From Protula sp. h YS-2021 (taxonomy: Eukaryota > Annelida > Polychaeta > Sabellida > Serpulidae): DNA of 64,000 nt. Location: the NCBI GenBank assembly GCA_949752745.1, contig OX457027.1:79539214-79603213 (forward strand). The letters are read 5' to 3'. The translations under genes were made by a program, and so were the position numbers. The notes below the pieces were generated by a model, which was not told the origin of the DNA, made no database searches, and saw nothing but the letters and a program-made list of their open reading frames with translations. Shown piece after piece: positions 21,841 to 34,880 of the stretch. Each line of letters begins with the position of its first letter. The stretch's first letter is position 1.

Positions 21841-24007
21841 TAAAAGATGGATATTTACCACCCCTTCGGAAAACAGCAACCGTCACGCCCCTATCAAAGG
21901 TAAACCCACCTACTGATCTTCAAAAGCATCTCAGATCCATCTCACTAATCCCCGGTATGTGTGAATAGCTCGAGTTTTTTGTATACCAATGGGTCCTTGA
22001 CGCCATCCGCGATCACATAGATCCCCTGCAATTTGGAGCCTTGAAAGAGAGTTCTACGGTTCACGCATTATTACTTATGGTAACCGATAAGAGCAGTAAA
22101 GGAAATTTCCAAAATCTATCATACCGCTCTGCCCTAACTAAATCGGAACTCCCTGCTCTAGAAGTTAGACTAACGGTTATAACAAAAAGTTTCTTTGATA
22201 AAGTGCGAAGTGCAGAACATCAACTGCACCGCATCCTACCCAATCCAAATAATGTGGGGGGGGGGGGGCAAGTATGCTGGGTGGGTAGAGTCTTCCAAGC
22301 AGTTGGCTGTTCCTATGTTGGTATACCCATTAACCATACTGCTTCATGTGAGTAGCGTCTTCCTAGTAGATGGCTCTTCCTAGATGGTCTTACCTATAGT
22401 CGTGAGCTTGCCTCGTATCGGAAGAATTTTCAGGTTGGTTTCAAGTCTCTGAGAAGTCATCTCAGGCGAGAAGAGCATGTTCACCTTCAACGTCATACGT
22501 TAATTGTGCATTGAGATTGTTAGCGTCTGAAACAATTAAATGTCTCAAAAGGTATTTTCTGTCTGCTATTTGCTCTTGTACATTGTATGTATTAGTAGAA
22601 GTGTAGTTCGTAATTAAAAGGCAACACTTCTCTGCACTGGACGGAGATGGAGATAAGCGAGCGCGATCTCAATGTTAAAAAACAAAACGATAGTTATACA
22701 GAGCTATTCCTTGTATACATATGTTACAGCGGATCTCTAGAATCAGCGGCTCTGTAGATTCGCTGAAAATTCTAGCAAATCTACAGATCCGCTGGTTCAA
22801 TTAGGGGATCTGTAGATTCGCTGAAATTTTCAGCATATCTTATACATCCCCTGGTTTTTGGCTGGAAAAATTCTACAGATCGGCTGAAATGTTTCTGGAG
22901 AATAAGATGTAGTCCGGGGAACCAGGAAAAATTGGAAGAGGGTGGAAAGTAGAATTTCAATATTGCAATTGCGGTACATTATTAACTTACTTGCAATTTA
23001 GATGACAGGATGAAAGATAGACTTTGAAATGCAATTATACCTGTGATTTCAATGAGATCACACAGTTATATGAATGACTTCTGCGATGATGGTAATCCAT
23101 TTTCTATAATTCACAGTTCAGTAAAATATGTGCCTATTACGACAATTTCAGCGGATCTATAGAGTTTTCTTAGCCCAAAAACAGATCCGCTAATTGAACC
23201 AGACCCGCTAATCCTGGACATCTGTTGTAACAGATATAAACTATCGAAGAAATAACGCGACCAAAAACATGTTCAGCAACGATTTTTCTGTGAAAAGCTA
23301 TGTTCCTCAAGAGAGTTTTTACTGTATTGAATTACCAAAAGGTAGAAAATTGTCATAATTTGCAATTGCTGGGGAGAAAGATTACGTGAGTATAAGATCC
23401 CTTTCCCTAAGATCCACCTTTGACAAGGTTTATAAAAGCATTTTTGTCCTATTTTCTGTTGATAGTGGAGTAAATTGCGCAACAGTTTAATTATAAATTA
23501 TTAACAGCGATCTGTTTAGTATTCTGTTTTTTTGGTATAAAACCTGAAACCTGTAAAAAGCTGAACATGCAATCAAGTTAATGGATATGTGTAAATTATT
23601 AATTACTATGTACTTGAGGCTTCAGCCATGCTCATTTTGTGATTGAGGCTTTGCTGATCTAGTTCTCTGTTCATAATGTTTATAATTACTGCTGTTCATT
23701 TGAATAAAAAAGCCAAATAATCACAACTACAATCTTTGCAAGCTCTCAAAATATCCCCACCTAAATGTAAGACAAAAGGTATAAAAATAGCTTCGTGCCA
23801 TACTGTTTAAGTTACTTCCAGTAAATACCAGGTGGTATTGTAATTTCTAGTCTCATTAACAGTATTATTGTGCAATTTCTGCGCCACCTTTTTATATAAT
23901 TTATTCTAGTTTGTTACAAATGTATGCATGTTTTAGTATTTCTACTATCCAACTTGTTGTACTAGCTATGACTAAGTTGCAATAAATAAACCTTTATTTA
24001 TTTATTT
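21841..24007 (+). mobile_element. LINE, copy 2, with internal deletion
   Basis: Same insertion as copy 1, carried by the duplication. About 395 bp of the reverse transcriptase (from GGAAATTT to TTTCCAAAAT, with TTTC/TTCC microhomology) has been removed. The segment STVHALLLMVTDKSSKGNF therefore joins directly to QNLSYRSALTKSELPALEVR; the DYTKAF and VDD motifs are gone. It ends in the same TTTATTTATTTATTT tail. Confidence 0.85.
22723..23231. mobile_element. MITE nested in LINE, copy 2
   Basis: Duplicate of the element at 16919-17427 with the same GTTACA tips and internal palindromes. Its left tip reads GTTACAGCGG instead of GTTACACCGG, which matches its right end better. Confidence 0.7.
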
Positions 24008-24009
24008 AA

Positions 24010-25800
24010 AAATTGTGGAACGAGTGAACAACCTTCAAGCAATGAAGATGACTGCCGAGAATGAAAAGCAGTTTGCTAAAGCTAACATTGTTGCATTTGG
24101 CATCAGCTGATGGGAGACGATAGTCTACGAGACCATGACCAAATCAGTGGAAAATACCAGCTCATAATGAATACAACCTACAATTTTGTTTGAGAAAGGA
24201 CCAACAGAAAAAGAGGGATTCGCTCATCATCCCTATCCTTTTCCACAATCTGCGAGGATATGACAGTAAGCTTCTTGTGGAAAGTATTGAGAAGGCTAAG
24301 ACAAGTTCAAGAATATGACTGCACATATTCACAACAGTTACCAGTAAGGTCTATTTCTGAGAAAGGTTCTATACCTCAGAACAGATGTTTGTGTCAGCAA
24401 GCATGAGTTGGATTCATCTCATTATTACACGGCGTTACATGGGATGGTCTGCTGAAACACACCAAGATTAAGTTGGAATTGAATGATGATATTGGCATGT
24501 ATCAAATGGTGGAAGAGAGCTACGAGGAGACATTTGAGTCATAACAAACACAAATATGAGAAATCAAACAATCCCTACAGTCCAGGTTATGATTCAGTCA
24601 AAGCTTCCCACTACATCGTGTACCCAGACACCAACAATCTCTATGGCTGGGTAATGCCTAAATGTGGGCTTGCGTTGGTGGAGGCTAGAATCTCTAGACT
24701 GTATAAAAGTCAATGAAGAGGCTGGAACAGGATACATTTTTGAGGTGGATCCCGAAAACCCTAATGAAATCCATGATCTAGGTAATGACCATTCAAATGG
24801 CCCTTAGGAGACAACTGTTCGAATCAGAGAATTTTCTCAGTAAAGTGAGAAGTTAAGAAAAGAGTTGGGAATGAAAAGTAAACTTATTGAATAGCTGATT
24901 CCTAATCTACAGAACAAGGATAAGGACGGTCTACATTACCACAATTTGCAGCAGTACGTGTCTGTTGAACTGAAAGTGACAAAGTTCATCATGGCAGCAT
25001 GTTCCAACAGAGCAAGTGGCTAGCAAAATACATTGCTTTGAACACAGAGAAAAGTGGCAAAAACCCATTTGAGAAAGGCTTTTATAAACTGATGAACAAT
25101 AACATTTTAAGTTAAACCATGGAAAATGTGAGGAAATGATCCGACATGGAATCTGTTTAAAATGCCAAGCCCTTCAAGAAGGTACTGGCTAAGCCAACGT
25201 TTCACTAATTCAAAATTTTCAATGAGGATTTGACAGTTGTGCACTGCTTCAAATCGGATTTAATTTTAACAAGCCCTCAACAAGCTGAGTTCACTGTTCT
25301 GAAGCTCAGCAAGACCTTCGTCTTCCATTTTCAATATGGTTACATGACGAAAAATTATGTAGAGGCAAAGCTATTATTTAGTGATACAGATTCCTTTGCT
25401 GTGAGATACCCACGAACGACATTTAAAAATATTCACCAGGATGCTCATCGTTTTGATACAAATGATTATCCAAAGGAGCATTTCCTACATTCCACTGCAA
25501 ATAACGGAAAGGAAGGGGTTCCTATGGAGGAATTTGTGGGGCTTAGACCGATGATATATAGCTTGGAGCATGACATTAAAAAAAGAAACGTACATCCAAG
25601 GGCATTACATGCGCCTGGAAGATGCAAGTGAAACATGCTCAATACAAAGACAGTTTATTCAAGTAATAGCTAATCTTTAATATGTGAAGTCATAGTCATG
25701 AACTTTGTTCAGAGATTGTGAAGAATCTCCTCATTTGATGACAAGCGCTATGTGTTGAGTGGCCGTTATACCACGTTACCTCATGGACATTACAAGAGTA
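24010..25800 (+). pseudogene. decayed protein-primed DNA polymerase B, polymerase part, copy 2
   Basis: Duplicate of 18155-19950. It retains HNLRGYDSKLLV, YPDTNNLYGWVM and LLFSDTDSFAVRYP, and shares the same inactivating stops. It has its own changes: a short deletion near 24437 and a new substitution in the C-terminal FVGLRP segment that matches the family consensus better than copy 1 (FEGLRP). Confidence 0.85.
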
Positions 25801-26540
25801 TACGGTGATGATTTCACATCTATCAGTGAAAGAGTAAACATATGTGAAGTTATATATGAAAGGTTGGCTGAAAAGCCTAAAACGGAAAATGAACTGAACA
25901 GTCATAGATGGAAAGGCGAGATTGAAAAGCCTAAAGGCAGGAGCAAGGTTGAAAACCCTAATGGAAAGCGCAAAGGCGTTCAAAAGCCTATAATACTAAA
26001 ACTTGAGCTAGATGGGAGGCACAAAAGGCCAAGAAGATCAAAGAAATCCTTACAATTCTTGATAAAGATGAAGATGTTTTAGCACCATTTGCCGATTATA
26101 ATACCCATTCATGGACACAAATATGTCTTAATCAACCTCCGTGAATATATAACGGATAAAGCTACTGGAAAACCATATTCTAAGAAAAAGCGGATTTTAC
26201 TGTTCTTGAAAGAATTGCAAATCTTAAAGGAGGAGATGAAACTAGTGGATGAGATTATTCATCAGACTGATGTGCCATTCAGCAATAAAGTAATCAGTAG
26301 TCATCACGACCTTGAACAACTTCATCGATGCAGAACATTAGAACTGCGTTCATCATGTTTGGCAAGAACTTGAAAGTTTGCTTTGAAGTAAATGAACAAT
26401 TAATGCATGGTTCAAAGAGAATTGACATTATCCTATCCCCTGAAGATCAAGCCATGAGGAAGGATAGTTTTGAATCTTGGTCAATACCAGACTTACAACT
26501 TTATCAAGCTCAGTGTAGAACGTTGGATGTACTATAACAT
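25801..26540 (+). pseudogene. decayed unknown gene(s) downstream of the polymerase, copy 2
   Basis: Duplicate of 19951-20700. Here the piece from 26328 to 26537 is open (FGKNLKVCFEVNEQLMHGSK, then RIDIILSPEDQ), while copy 1 has two stops in it. Family not recognised. Confidence 0.45.
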
Positions 26541-26639
26541 GGTGAATTGTGTAAGAATTTTCTGTAAAGAAGAAGAAACTGAAAGCATATAAAATCAACA
26601 GGATCCATTTTCAAAAGTTCTACACAACGTCTGCACTCA

Positions 26640-27040
26640 GAAGCTTTAACCGTGGTGAAGGCAAAAGTGACCATTTATCGTCAATATGTCAAAGGCATAC
26701 CTGTCTATGAATACCTTGCGTGAAACGATTTTGAATCTCTGTGAATACCAGGATTTCATCTACAAGTACCGAACCCTACGACTTCATTACCCTCAATGCA
26801 GAGCATCTGGATGATTGGCTTGAAACTTAGCTTTGAATCAAATGGACATGTACAATCGAAACGTGGTTCAAAGAGAATTGACTGTGATAAAGACTATGAA
26901 AGATCAAAGCGAATTTACAGTATTAAACAATGTAGATATTAAAGTTATTGGCTTGGATCAATGCTATGTCAGTTTTTAAAGCATTTACAAAGGGGATGAT
27001 AAGATGTGTAATATTTACGTCAGTTTAAGTTATGAGTGAG
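26640..27040 (+). pseudogene. decayed PC4-like genes, copy 2
   Basis: Duplicate of 20780-21180 with the same PC4-like segments and breaks. Confidence 0.55.
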
Positions 27041-27084
27041 TTATCTAAAATTATGCATGCATTCGCTCAGTAAAGTTTTATATG

Positions 27085-27560
27085 GTATTGTTAAAAGTTT
27101 TACATAATGTAAAATGAATCAATTGTAAATATCTTGATTTGTTAAACTGCTGTTGAATCAATTTGTTAGAGTGTTGTTAAATTAATTGTAAATATATTGA
27201 TCTGTTAAATTGTTATTAAATCAAGTGTTATTTGTTTGTTGAATAAAAATAAGAGTTTTTAAAACTTTTTTTCAAACAAATTAAACAAGTAATATTTAAC
27301 GAAAAAATTGAACAGCTTAACCAAAATACATTTAATGAAAATTAAGCAAGTTAAATTTTTCTCAAACAAACTTAACTACGTTACATGCAACAAAAAAAAA
27401 CAAACTTAACTACATGACATTTAACATAAAAATTGAACATGTTAAATTTTTTCAAACATGAAGCACAGACTCGACTATTCAATTTAAAAACATTGCAAAA
27501 CAGCATATAAAATTGAACATGTTAAATTTTTTCAAACAACAAATTAAACAAGTTGCATGA
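27085..27560. repeat. AT-rich repeats and third duplication junction
   Basis: Same AT-rich repeats as at 21230. At 27457-27511 a third, only ~55-bp start of the duplicated unit (CATGAAGCACAGACTCGACT onward) is inserted. The preceding sequence AATTGAACATGTTAAATTTT then appears again, at 27431 and at 27511. This marks the end of the tandem duplication and the original, unduplicated right flank. Confidence 0.8.
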
Positions 27561-27594
27561 AACAGGTTGAATAACTTACAACTTTATTTCAAAT

Positions 27595-27834
27595 TTAATA
27601 TAATAAAGGTTTGCGATGTCTGTAGGCAAGATCTCCATTACTTCTTATTAACGTATCGATAATATAAAACCTACTATGATTTCGAGCTCTATGCAGTATG
27701 TAATGATCATCGGTGTTGATTACATGGGTCTCATGCTCTAATGATGGTAATTGATCCATAGGAAACTCTACGTGTAATAATTTTTTCGTCGTGACATTAT
27801 GCATCAATATGGCATCTATCTGCTTCGTAGTCAT
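27595..27834 (-). pseudogene. adenain-like protease with its catalytic core deleted
   Basis: The 79-residue open frame starts TKQIDAILMHNVTTKK, matching the intact protease. It runs to VINTDD (residue 43 of the intact enzyme) and then continues with YILHRAR (from residue 106) and YRHRKPLLY. About 62 residues carrying the catalytic His, Asp and Cys are missing, yet the frame stays open. It lies convergent to the PC4-like remnants, as in the intact element. Confidence 0.85.
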
Positions 27835-28115
27835 GAGTGATAATCAAACTAAATACTGCCATTCTAGCTAATTTCAATGTTTCCAAATTCAGCATAGACT
27901 ACGCCATTATCTGTATTTTCTAGGCATTGGCAAAATTGCCCTCTCCAGGCTTCCATGCTTAATAAGGGCTTAATGATCATCACCCTTATGATCTGATATT
28001 TAGGCACAAGAAAACAATGCGCATCCTGGGGACCAATCTTTCCGTGTGATAATGGAACTTTTAATATTGTTAATGCTCCTACTTTAATTAAGCAATTTTT
28101 TAAGAATAACCACTC
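27826..28115 (-). pseudogene. 3' stub of the hexon-like capsid gene
   Basis: On the minus strand, upstream of the protease stub, pieces match the last ~100 residues of the intact capsid protein: SHGKIG (KREDWP region), the GDDH, stop, LIKHGS region, and the terminal VYAEF/FDYHS region. Sequence matching the Polinton stops abruptly near 28115, where the 11-kb tandem segment begins. This is the truncation point of the second decayed Polinton. Confidence 0.7.
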
Positions 28116-28231
28116 ATAATCCCCCGTTGTTGTCGCATCAGAAGTTTCCCCTGATTCGCAATTACATGATAGAAAATCTATATATATCTGCTTCAGTTTT
28201 GCATAGGGACGCCATCCGGTTGAGCTTCGTG
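28115..28231 (+). repeat. short extra copy of the start of the 11-kb segment
   Basis: The stretch with AGAAGTTTCCCCTGATTCGC to GACGCCATCCGGTTGAGCTT repeats about 220 bases later (28345-28460) and again at 40000-40100 and 51075-51150. It lies exactly at the boundary with the Polinton stub. Confidence 0.8.
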
Positions 28232-31200
28232 ATGATATTTAACAGCTTTAACGGGTGATAATTTTTAGTTCCTTGAAAGGTGATTTAACCCACTGTATTC
28301 GCTCAGCTAACGCAACTTAAGCGAAAGGCAATTCTTTGTTGTTGTCACATCGAAAGTTTCCCCTGAATAGCATTTACATGACAGAAAATGTATACATATC
28401 TGCTTCGGTTTTGCATAGAGACGCCATCCGGTTGAGCTTCGTCATGATATTTAATGATAATTTAACCTAAAAGGACATAAGAACTGTAATTCCCAAAGAG
28501 CGTTCATCAAAACCACAATTAAATCTATATTATACTGGCCTCTTAACAAACGTGACGTGGCATTCATTCCGAATACCTGTGAAGACAACTGAATTGAATC
28601 ATTCATTTTCATGCTTAAAGGTTTAAATAACTGGCATACAGTAAGCTTTAAATTTTAATGCTTAAACACTTCAACCTGTAAATCCAGTAAGTATTTTTGA
28701 CTTAATTTAATTTTCCAATCATTCAGGAAAGCTCTACCGTAAAGATTTTGTGAATGTAATCGGAAAGTAAAGACAAAGCTGCTCTTCGTCATATTTGTCC
28801 TTTGATTTCGGCAAAAGTTGTCCACAGGCTGATTTCTAACACAAGAGGATGATTTCTTATTTATTCATACTAGTTTAACTATATTAGACAGACGTCTATC
28901 TCGTTTAAATAGGTACCGTTGGCCTAGCAAGAGTTCGATCCAAAATACCACTTCTGGTAGTCACTAAATAAGGCCAAAATTAAATTTAACCCGGTTCATA
29001 TTTAAATTCATAATTGATGACTAACGCCTGCATCAATTGTTTCCTGAGCATTTTTTAATTTAACTTGCAGCATGAACAGCATGATAATCAACCGATCTTC
29101 AAACTTTATAAAATTTCTTTTTAGTAATTTTAGAATCAGGTAGCTTGCTGCTCTCAGCTAAGTTAATAGAATCATATGTATTTCAATATTATCAAGTATG
29201 TGACTTAAACGTGACTTAAACGAACTCAAAATTAGATACAGCACATTTCAGTCCATCTTGCTTAGTTACTGAGCACTCAATTTCCAAAATAAGCGAGAAA
29301 AATGCTATGATATTCGCTTTAAAAAATGCTACCTATAAAAATAACAGCTGTGAAATAAGTTATAATAAGCGTATTTTAATATATATAGAAATTATTAGCA
29401 AGGCAAAGAAAGGCCACATGTTTATTCGGTTATTCATTGCCTTTATTTCATATTCTAAAATAAAACCGTTGACGATTTAAAGTCATCATGGTGGTGAGCA
29501 TCTGCGCATACATGAAATAAATCGATCATAGCAAGGCAAACTCATGGTCACAATTTGAATGCACCTCTTGTAAGCGTTGTAGCATGCCCAATCACACGTA
29601 GAATCTGCCTGCGTGCCATGCACAAGCAGCATCTGCACCTATCGCATATATAGGACAACAAACAGAAAAAGCAATAAATCTGCAATCTATAAATTGGAAT
29701 TGTTCACTAAATATCTTATAGAATTTTAAAAGTTATCAAGAGATCTTTTATTTCTATGTGATCTTTTACATTATTTAGCTGATTTTGTTTGGCTTTCTTT
29801 GGTGTGGTTTATATCATAAAAATTAAAACACTTCGTTTGTTTATTTAAGATCAGGATCAGATTAATGGCAGAATATACTTCTGAAAATAAAATGCGCCAG
29901 CCTATTTCACAACAATATAAAAAAACTGCCAAGAGTCAATAGACCATTGACTTGTGGACCTTTGGAAGAATATGTGTTTGGCTACAAAAGTAATATTAAG
30001 ACACAACAGTTGCTTAAAAATTCAGATTCACTTTTAATCTGAGGAGCACTTTATTCTGTTAGCCAGTAAAATCAAAATGAAAAAAGCAAAATGTATATTT
30101 CTTGTAAAAAATCAGCAATTGGCCTTACACCAAATCAGACTGAAAATAGGTTCATATCCATAAAAAAACAATACCAAATAAAAAAAAAAATGAATTATTA
30201 ATGTAAATATAAAGATATAACGCCCAGGTGAGATAGAGAAACATAGATACACGATTCGTAGCTGAGCTATATTATAGTGAATCATATATTAGATATTACT
30301 AATGTATAAAACAACTTCAGCAAAACTTATTCAGGAAATCAAACCTCCATATTATAACCAGCTCTCTTTTATTATTTGACTAAGTCACGGTTTTTCAGAA
30401 GGCTAATCACCTCTCTTTCACTGCTCACAGGCATTCTATGCATGTTTAGACTTACATAAAGCGTCGCATGATCTTTGTTCATAATTTAATGCCATTTGTC
30501 TCACAAGTAAATGTCTTAGAAATATAAAAAATGTAAAATCTTACCATTACTATTATGAAAATAAGTTTTACAGCTCCCATATTTGCGTATTTTCTGTTCT
30601 TCTTCTGGTACAGTCAAGCTCCAACTGAAAATTAAATGCCAATGTCTTTCTAATAAATGAGCAGCTCTTGCAATGCTGTTACTAAAAATAAAGTGTTTTA
30701 AAGGTAACCCAACGGAAATATAGGAAAATGTCCCACAAGCCAGTATAAAATGCATAAAGGCACATATAACTGGAATATATAAGCTATACTGTACAAGCAA
30801 TATTTGTTTTAATGCATATCTTAAGCCTACATTGGATTATATGTGAAACTGACTCCACAACCCCAGAAAAAAACAACAGAAAGAAAAAGAACTTAATAAA
30901 TAATAATAATAATAAGCGATAAAAGTGAGCTATAGTAATCCCCTACCACCACCCTTCAAAATCTGTATCAGCTTTTTAATTATATCGATATGAATCCTCC
31001 CGTCATGATTATGAATACATCTCATAAATATGTATAAGTATATATATGATTATATTTTGGCATACAGTTTAGTAGTGTTAATTGTTATTCAATTAATGCT
31101 AAGTTAAGTCCTCAGTGGCCAAGCCTATGTCATATCTGTTGCAAAATTGTATTCAAGAAGTTGTAAATTTAATTCCAAATAAACTGCAATGACTAAGCTA

Positions 31201-32584
31201 AAACTTTAGTCATTGCAATGTATGATCAAACTTAAAACGAATACATGCACTTGTTTTCTACGGGATACAAGTTGGGTAAAAAAGCTGAATTTTATTTTGA
31301 CATCGACAACGACCATTATTCCGTTCGTTTTGTTTCGCGTGAGCGGTTCTCTTTTCATAAACCAAGAATATACATTATACTTCCTAGGAGAGTCAATTTT
31401 TGCGACTAATTTTTAATATTATTTGTTTATTAATCATAATTATTAATTTTTAATCATAATGATTTTAACTAATTTTTTAGTGAAAATTTTATCGTAAATA
31501 GGTATCAGTCAACACGCATGATCATCTGGGTTATATAACTCAATTTCATAATGGTTAAAAATAGCTATTAACACTTGGATATCATGCAACAGGCCTCTTT
31601 ATTCCTCTGCATTTTGTCCTTTTTCAGATATCTCTCTAAGCGAAAGCAACAACAGTTTCACAGACTTCGGTAGACGTGAGGACTAAAATAACAGTTCAGC
31701 ACTTTTTGTCCCCTTTTCTAAAACTAAAATATTCGGAACCATAATGTGAAACTTACGTTTCAAACTAACAACATATGGCGATTAAAATTAAATTCATATC
31801 GTAATTTAATCTTGTTTTCATGCTTTCGCACTTTACCAAGTATTGCATGCTCTAAAACTTGTTTTCATAATCCTGTTTCTGTTTCGATGGTCCTGTCTTT
31901 TCAAAACTACTTGTTGTTTATGGTCACACAGGGAGAAAACTGATTGCGATTCTGTTCATAAACGCCATCTCTTACGGTTTTGAAGATATACTTACTCTAT
32001 TTTCAAAGCCTGTTCTGGTAGTGAAAACATGTTTCACATGATAATTGACCACTTCTGAACATAGATTAAGTTTTTAATCTATTTTATGTGCATTGACTTA
32101 TAGTCTTTAAAATTTTGATATTAAAAAGCTATTACGGAAAAAACCTCAGAATAATTTATACCTTCATTAATGCCTAAATAATAGCTTGTCTCTGTGTACA
32201 TTAAGTAATGTTCTTTGGAGTATTTTTGTTCTCGAGGTTTTATTGCTTTTAAATTGCAGAAATATATTTCTCCTTAAAATAGCATTTTGATGTGTTTAAA
32301 CTTAACGAAAATGAGCCGCTTATTGCTAAATGCACTGCTGAGTATTATATAGTTTAGGACAGTAAAAATACAACAGTGAAAAAGAAAAGTCATAAAGCAA
32401 TATGTACTGTACTTATTATATTATTAGTTTTTAAATTAACAGCACTGTAAGTCCTTCTCTGAGTACACGATTTTTTTCTTGAACACTGGTTGTAACTGCC
32501 GCCATTGAACAAAATGTCTTGCTTATTTCAAAAATTCGTCATACGAGTTTCGATTTGAAGACATTTGAAATGTTTAATAACGCG

Positions 32585-32960
32585 TGATGAGCCTGTTGAT
32601 ACGCCACTGTGGTATCCGATTCCATTGGTGCATACGCGCGCAAATTCTTTGGTCGAGGATATCCCACAAGTGTTCGATAGGATTCATGTCGGACAAGTAA
32701 GGCGGCCACTGTAGAATGTTAAAGTTGTTGGATGAAATAAGGGACAAATTTCCCTTCTAACACAGTGTTTAGGTATTGCTGAGTCGTAAGAGTGCCGTAG
32801 GAGCCGCGATTTCCATCCGAACTTTATCGCCATGGTACTACGACCTCCAAATCTGTCGATCTCGCAGACACATGCATGGTGATATCGTTCTCCTACTCAT
32901 CGTTACACGCGTTGCGGTGCCTCATTGTGGAATAGCAGGAAAGTGCCTCACACGCAGAGG
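32585..32960 (-). mobile_element. Tc1/mariner-type transposase remnant
   Basis: Minus-strand reading gives WPPYLSDMNPIEHLWDILDQ, the C-terminal catalytic block of Tc1-like transposases with the third acidic residue in the PIEHLWD motif. RFGGRSTM further upstream matches the family's FGGxSVM segment in another frame. The reading frame is broken and the N-terminal DNA-binding part is not recognisable. Comparison with unit B (44835-44880) places the insertion at roughly 32340-33010. No clear terminal inverted repeats remain. Confidence 0.8.
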
Positions 32961-34479
32961 TTTAGCATCCCAATTTCATAATCCTGATGCACGGTCGTTA
33001 GAAAATCAGAAGAAAACCTACACGTTAAAAAACTTAGCCAACTACATGTGAAAAAAATAGGATCACATGAAATGCTACTAAATTTAGTTGAACTGTATGT
33101 TTTTTTAATGTCTGCTTGGTCATATCACTGTTAGTATGCTAGTCTTAACCTTTAGATAATTACGTAATGTTTTAACTGAGTCAAACTTTAAAACATAAAG
33201 ATAAAGCATTTTGACAGTAGAACAGGAACAAATAACAGAAAACAAACAGCAACTTCAATTATATTTAATATGAAATATTGTATATATTCTCAAAATTTTT
33301 TGGAAGGTCGCAATATAATATTGCAACACTGTCACATATTTTGTGTTCGTTTAAATATAATATCACTGAGGTGATGCAACCAAACTTCTGAATTGAAAAA
33401 ATAGCTTTTACGTAAGTGAGCTTGAATGTATGAATTTATTGTCATGCGATATATTTATTCTGCAAACCTTGTACTGACCAGTTTCTGCGTGGATCATGAT
33501 TGTTTTGACCTCAAGAATAGTTGGTTCAAACTGTATGCCTTAAGTTTTCGAAGTAAAAAATATATACCGCTGAACTGATACTCAGAAAAAGGCTACTAGA
33601 AAATTAAGCCACTGCGGTTTGGAAGCCATTCACATGAACACTATCCCTTTAAACAGAGATATAAACTGAATCACGTGGTGAATCAAACCCTGGTGGTAAG
33701 TGTGGTCCATTCAGTAAAAGTCATAATTTAATATCCTCTAAAGCCTTTTTTGTAATTTTTCCATTTAGTGAGCTGAAATCAATTACAAATAAAAATTGAA
33801 ATGCTAAAAGTAATTTCGTCAACTTTTCTCCACGAAAACTATGCCTAGAAGCCACTTAGCATTTTTCGCTACATCAGTCATTTCGCTGTGATATTTGATA
33901 ATGCGGTTTATGAAACTACTAAAGGTAAAGCTTCACACTTTAATAGATCTAAGAAGATTAAGGGACCCTTCCTGAGTGTCATAAAGTTCACGAAAATGGT
34001 AAATCTTAATCTTAGGTTGGACGCTTATTGAAGATGTGTTTACATATAAAATTTCACAGACTGTAAAAACTTTTCTGAAAATGCTGACACAAAAAGTTGC
34101 ACTAAACTAAAAGAATTTAGATTAAGGTTTTAACATACTCTTTAAATTTGAATAAATCAATAATTTTAATGCCATTTTCGTAGATTAGATCAAAGAATCA
34201 TTTTAAACTAGCTTGGAACAACATTTCTAGTCTGATGTGGCTCGTATTAGTTCAATATGTGCTTGTAACAACTCTTATATGTTATCTCAAGAAACAGCTA
34301 ATGCTGATCTTATCAATCCCAAGTATTTCGACAGTGCATTTATATGAACGGGCTTTTTTTACAAAATATAAATATAAGACAATGAAGACCTGTTCTCTCA
34401 CGGGCTTGAGTCATAGACCTTTTAAACTTATTCGCCTTGAAAAATGATTTTGGTGTATCGACATCAACGTTTAATTCAG

Positions 34480-34880
34480 TTATGATCTAGCTTCAAAGGA
34501 CACTGAAATATGCCAGTACTTTGACATATGTAATCGTATGGAAACAAATTCCTCATTTAGGACATTATTCGTAGCAGAAACAAGGCAGTCACCTGTTATG
34601 TTCTGTATAAACGCCAGAGATCTGGTACTTTCGCGATCCATGATAAACATATGGCGGGATATTCGTAAACGTTGAAGGGGTTTCACCCGTTGCTTTGCCT
34701 AAAATACGTTGTCAATCAACCGGCTAATCCGCATCGGTGCAGTATCAGTCACCTAACCAAACTACACCCAGCTTAGCGAATACCACGATCCCAGCTGTCA
34801 AAACACGATCATGGTGCGGATTCGACACGCGCTAGTCAAGCTTATATAGAAGCCGACGCAGCAACAAGCCGTTCGACAGC
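34480..34880 (-). other. well-conserved block of the tandem segment, unit A
   Basis: The stretch from about 34490 to 34840 is visibly more similar to unit B (46370-46730) than flanking parts are. On the minus strand a TATATAAG box (around 34842-34849) is followed by GACTAGCGCGTGTCGAATCC. A 68-codon open frame further downstream (34686-34480) ends without clear homology. It could be a promoter and first exon of a host gene that was copied with the segment. I do not recognise the product, and no RNA gene fold was obvious. Confidence 0.3.

Larger units (their letters stand above)
21641..27456 (+). repeat. tandem duplication, unit 2 (5.8 kb)
   Basis: Second copy of the block described at 15511, beginning CATGAAGCACAGACTCGACT. 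It is nearly identical by eye, with scattered substitutions and the length differences listed for unit 1. The copies are therefore not a simple assembly echo. Some stop codons of unit 1 are absent here (26391 and 26491 regions), so each unit has continued to decay independently. Confidence 0.95.

Noticed and set aside
34700..34840. tRNA-like or snRNA-like gene (TCGAATCCGCACCA on the minus strand)
   Set aside because: The T-arm-like string is present, but I could not fit acceptor, D and anticodon arms around it.
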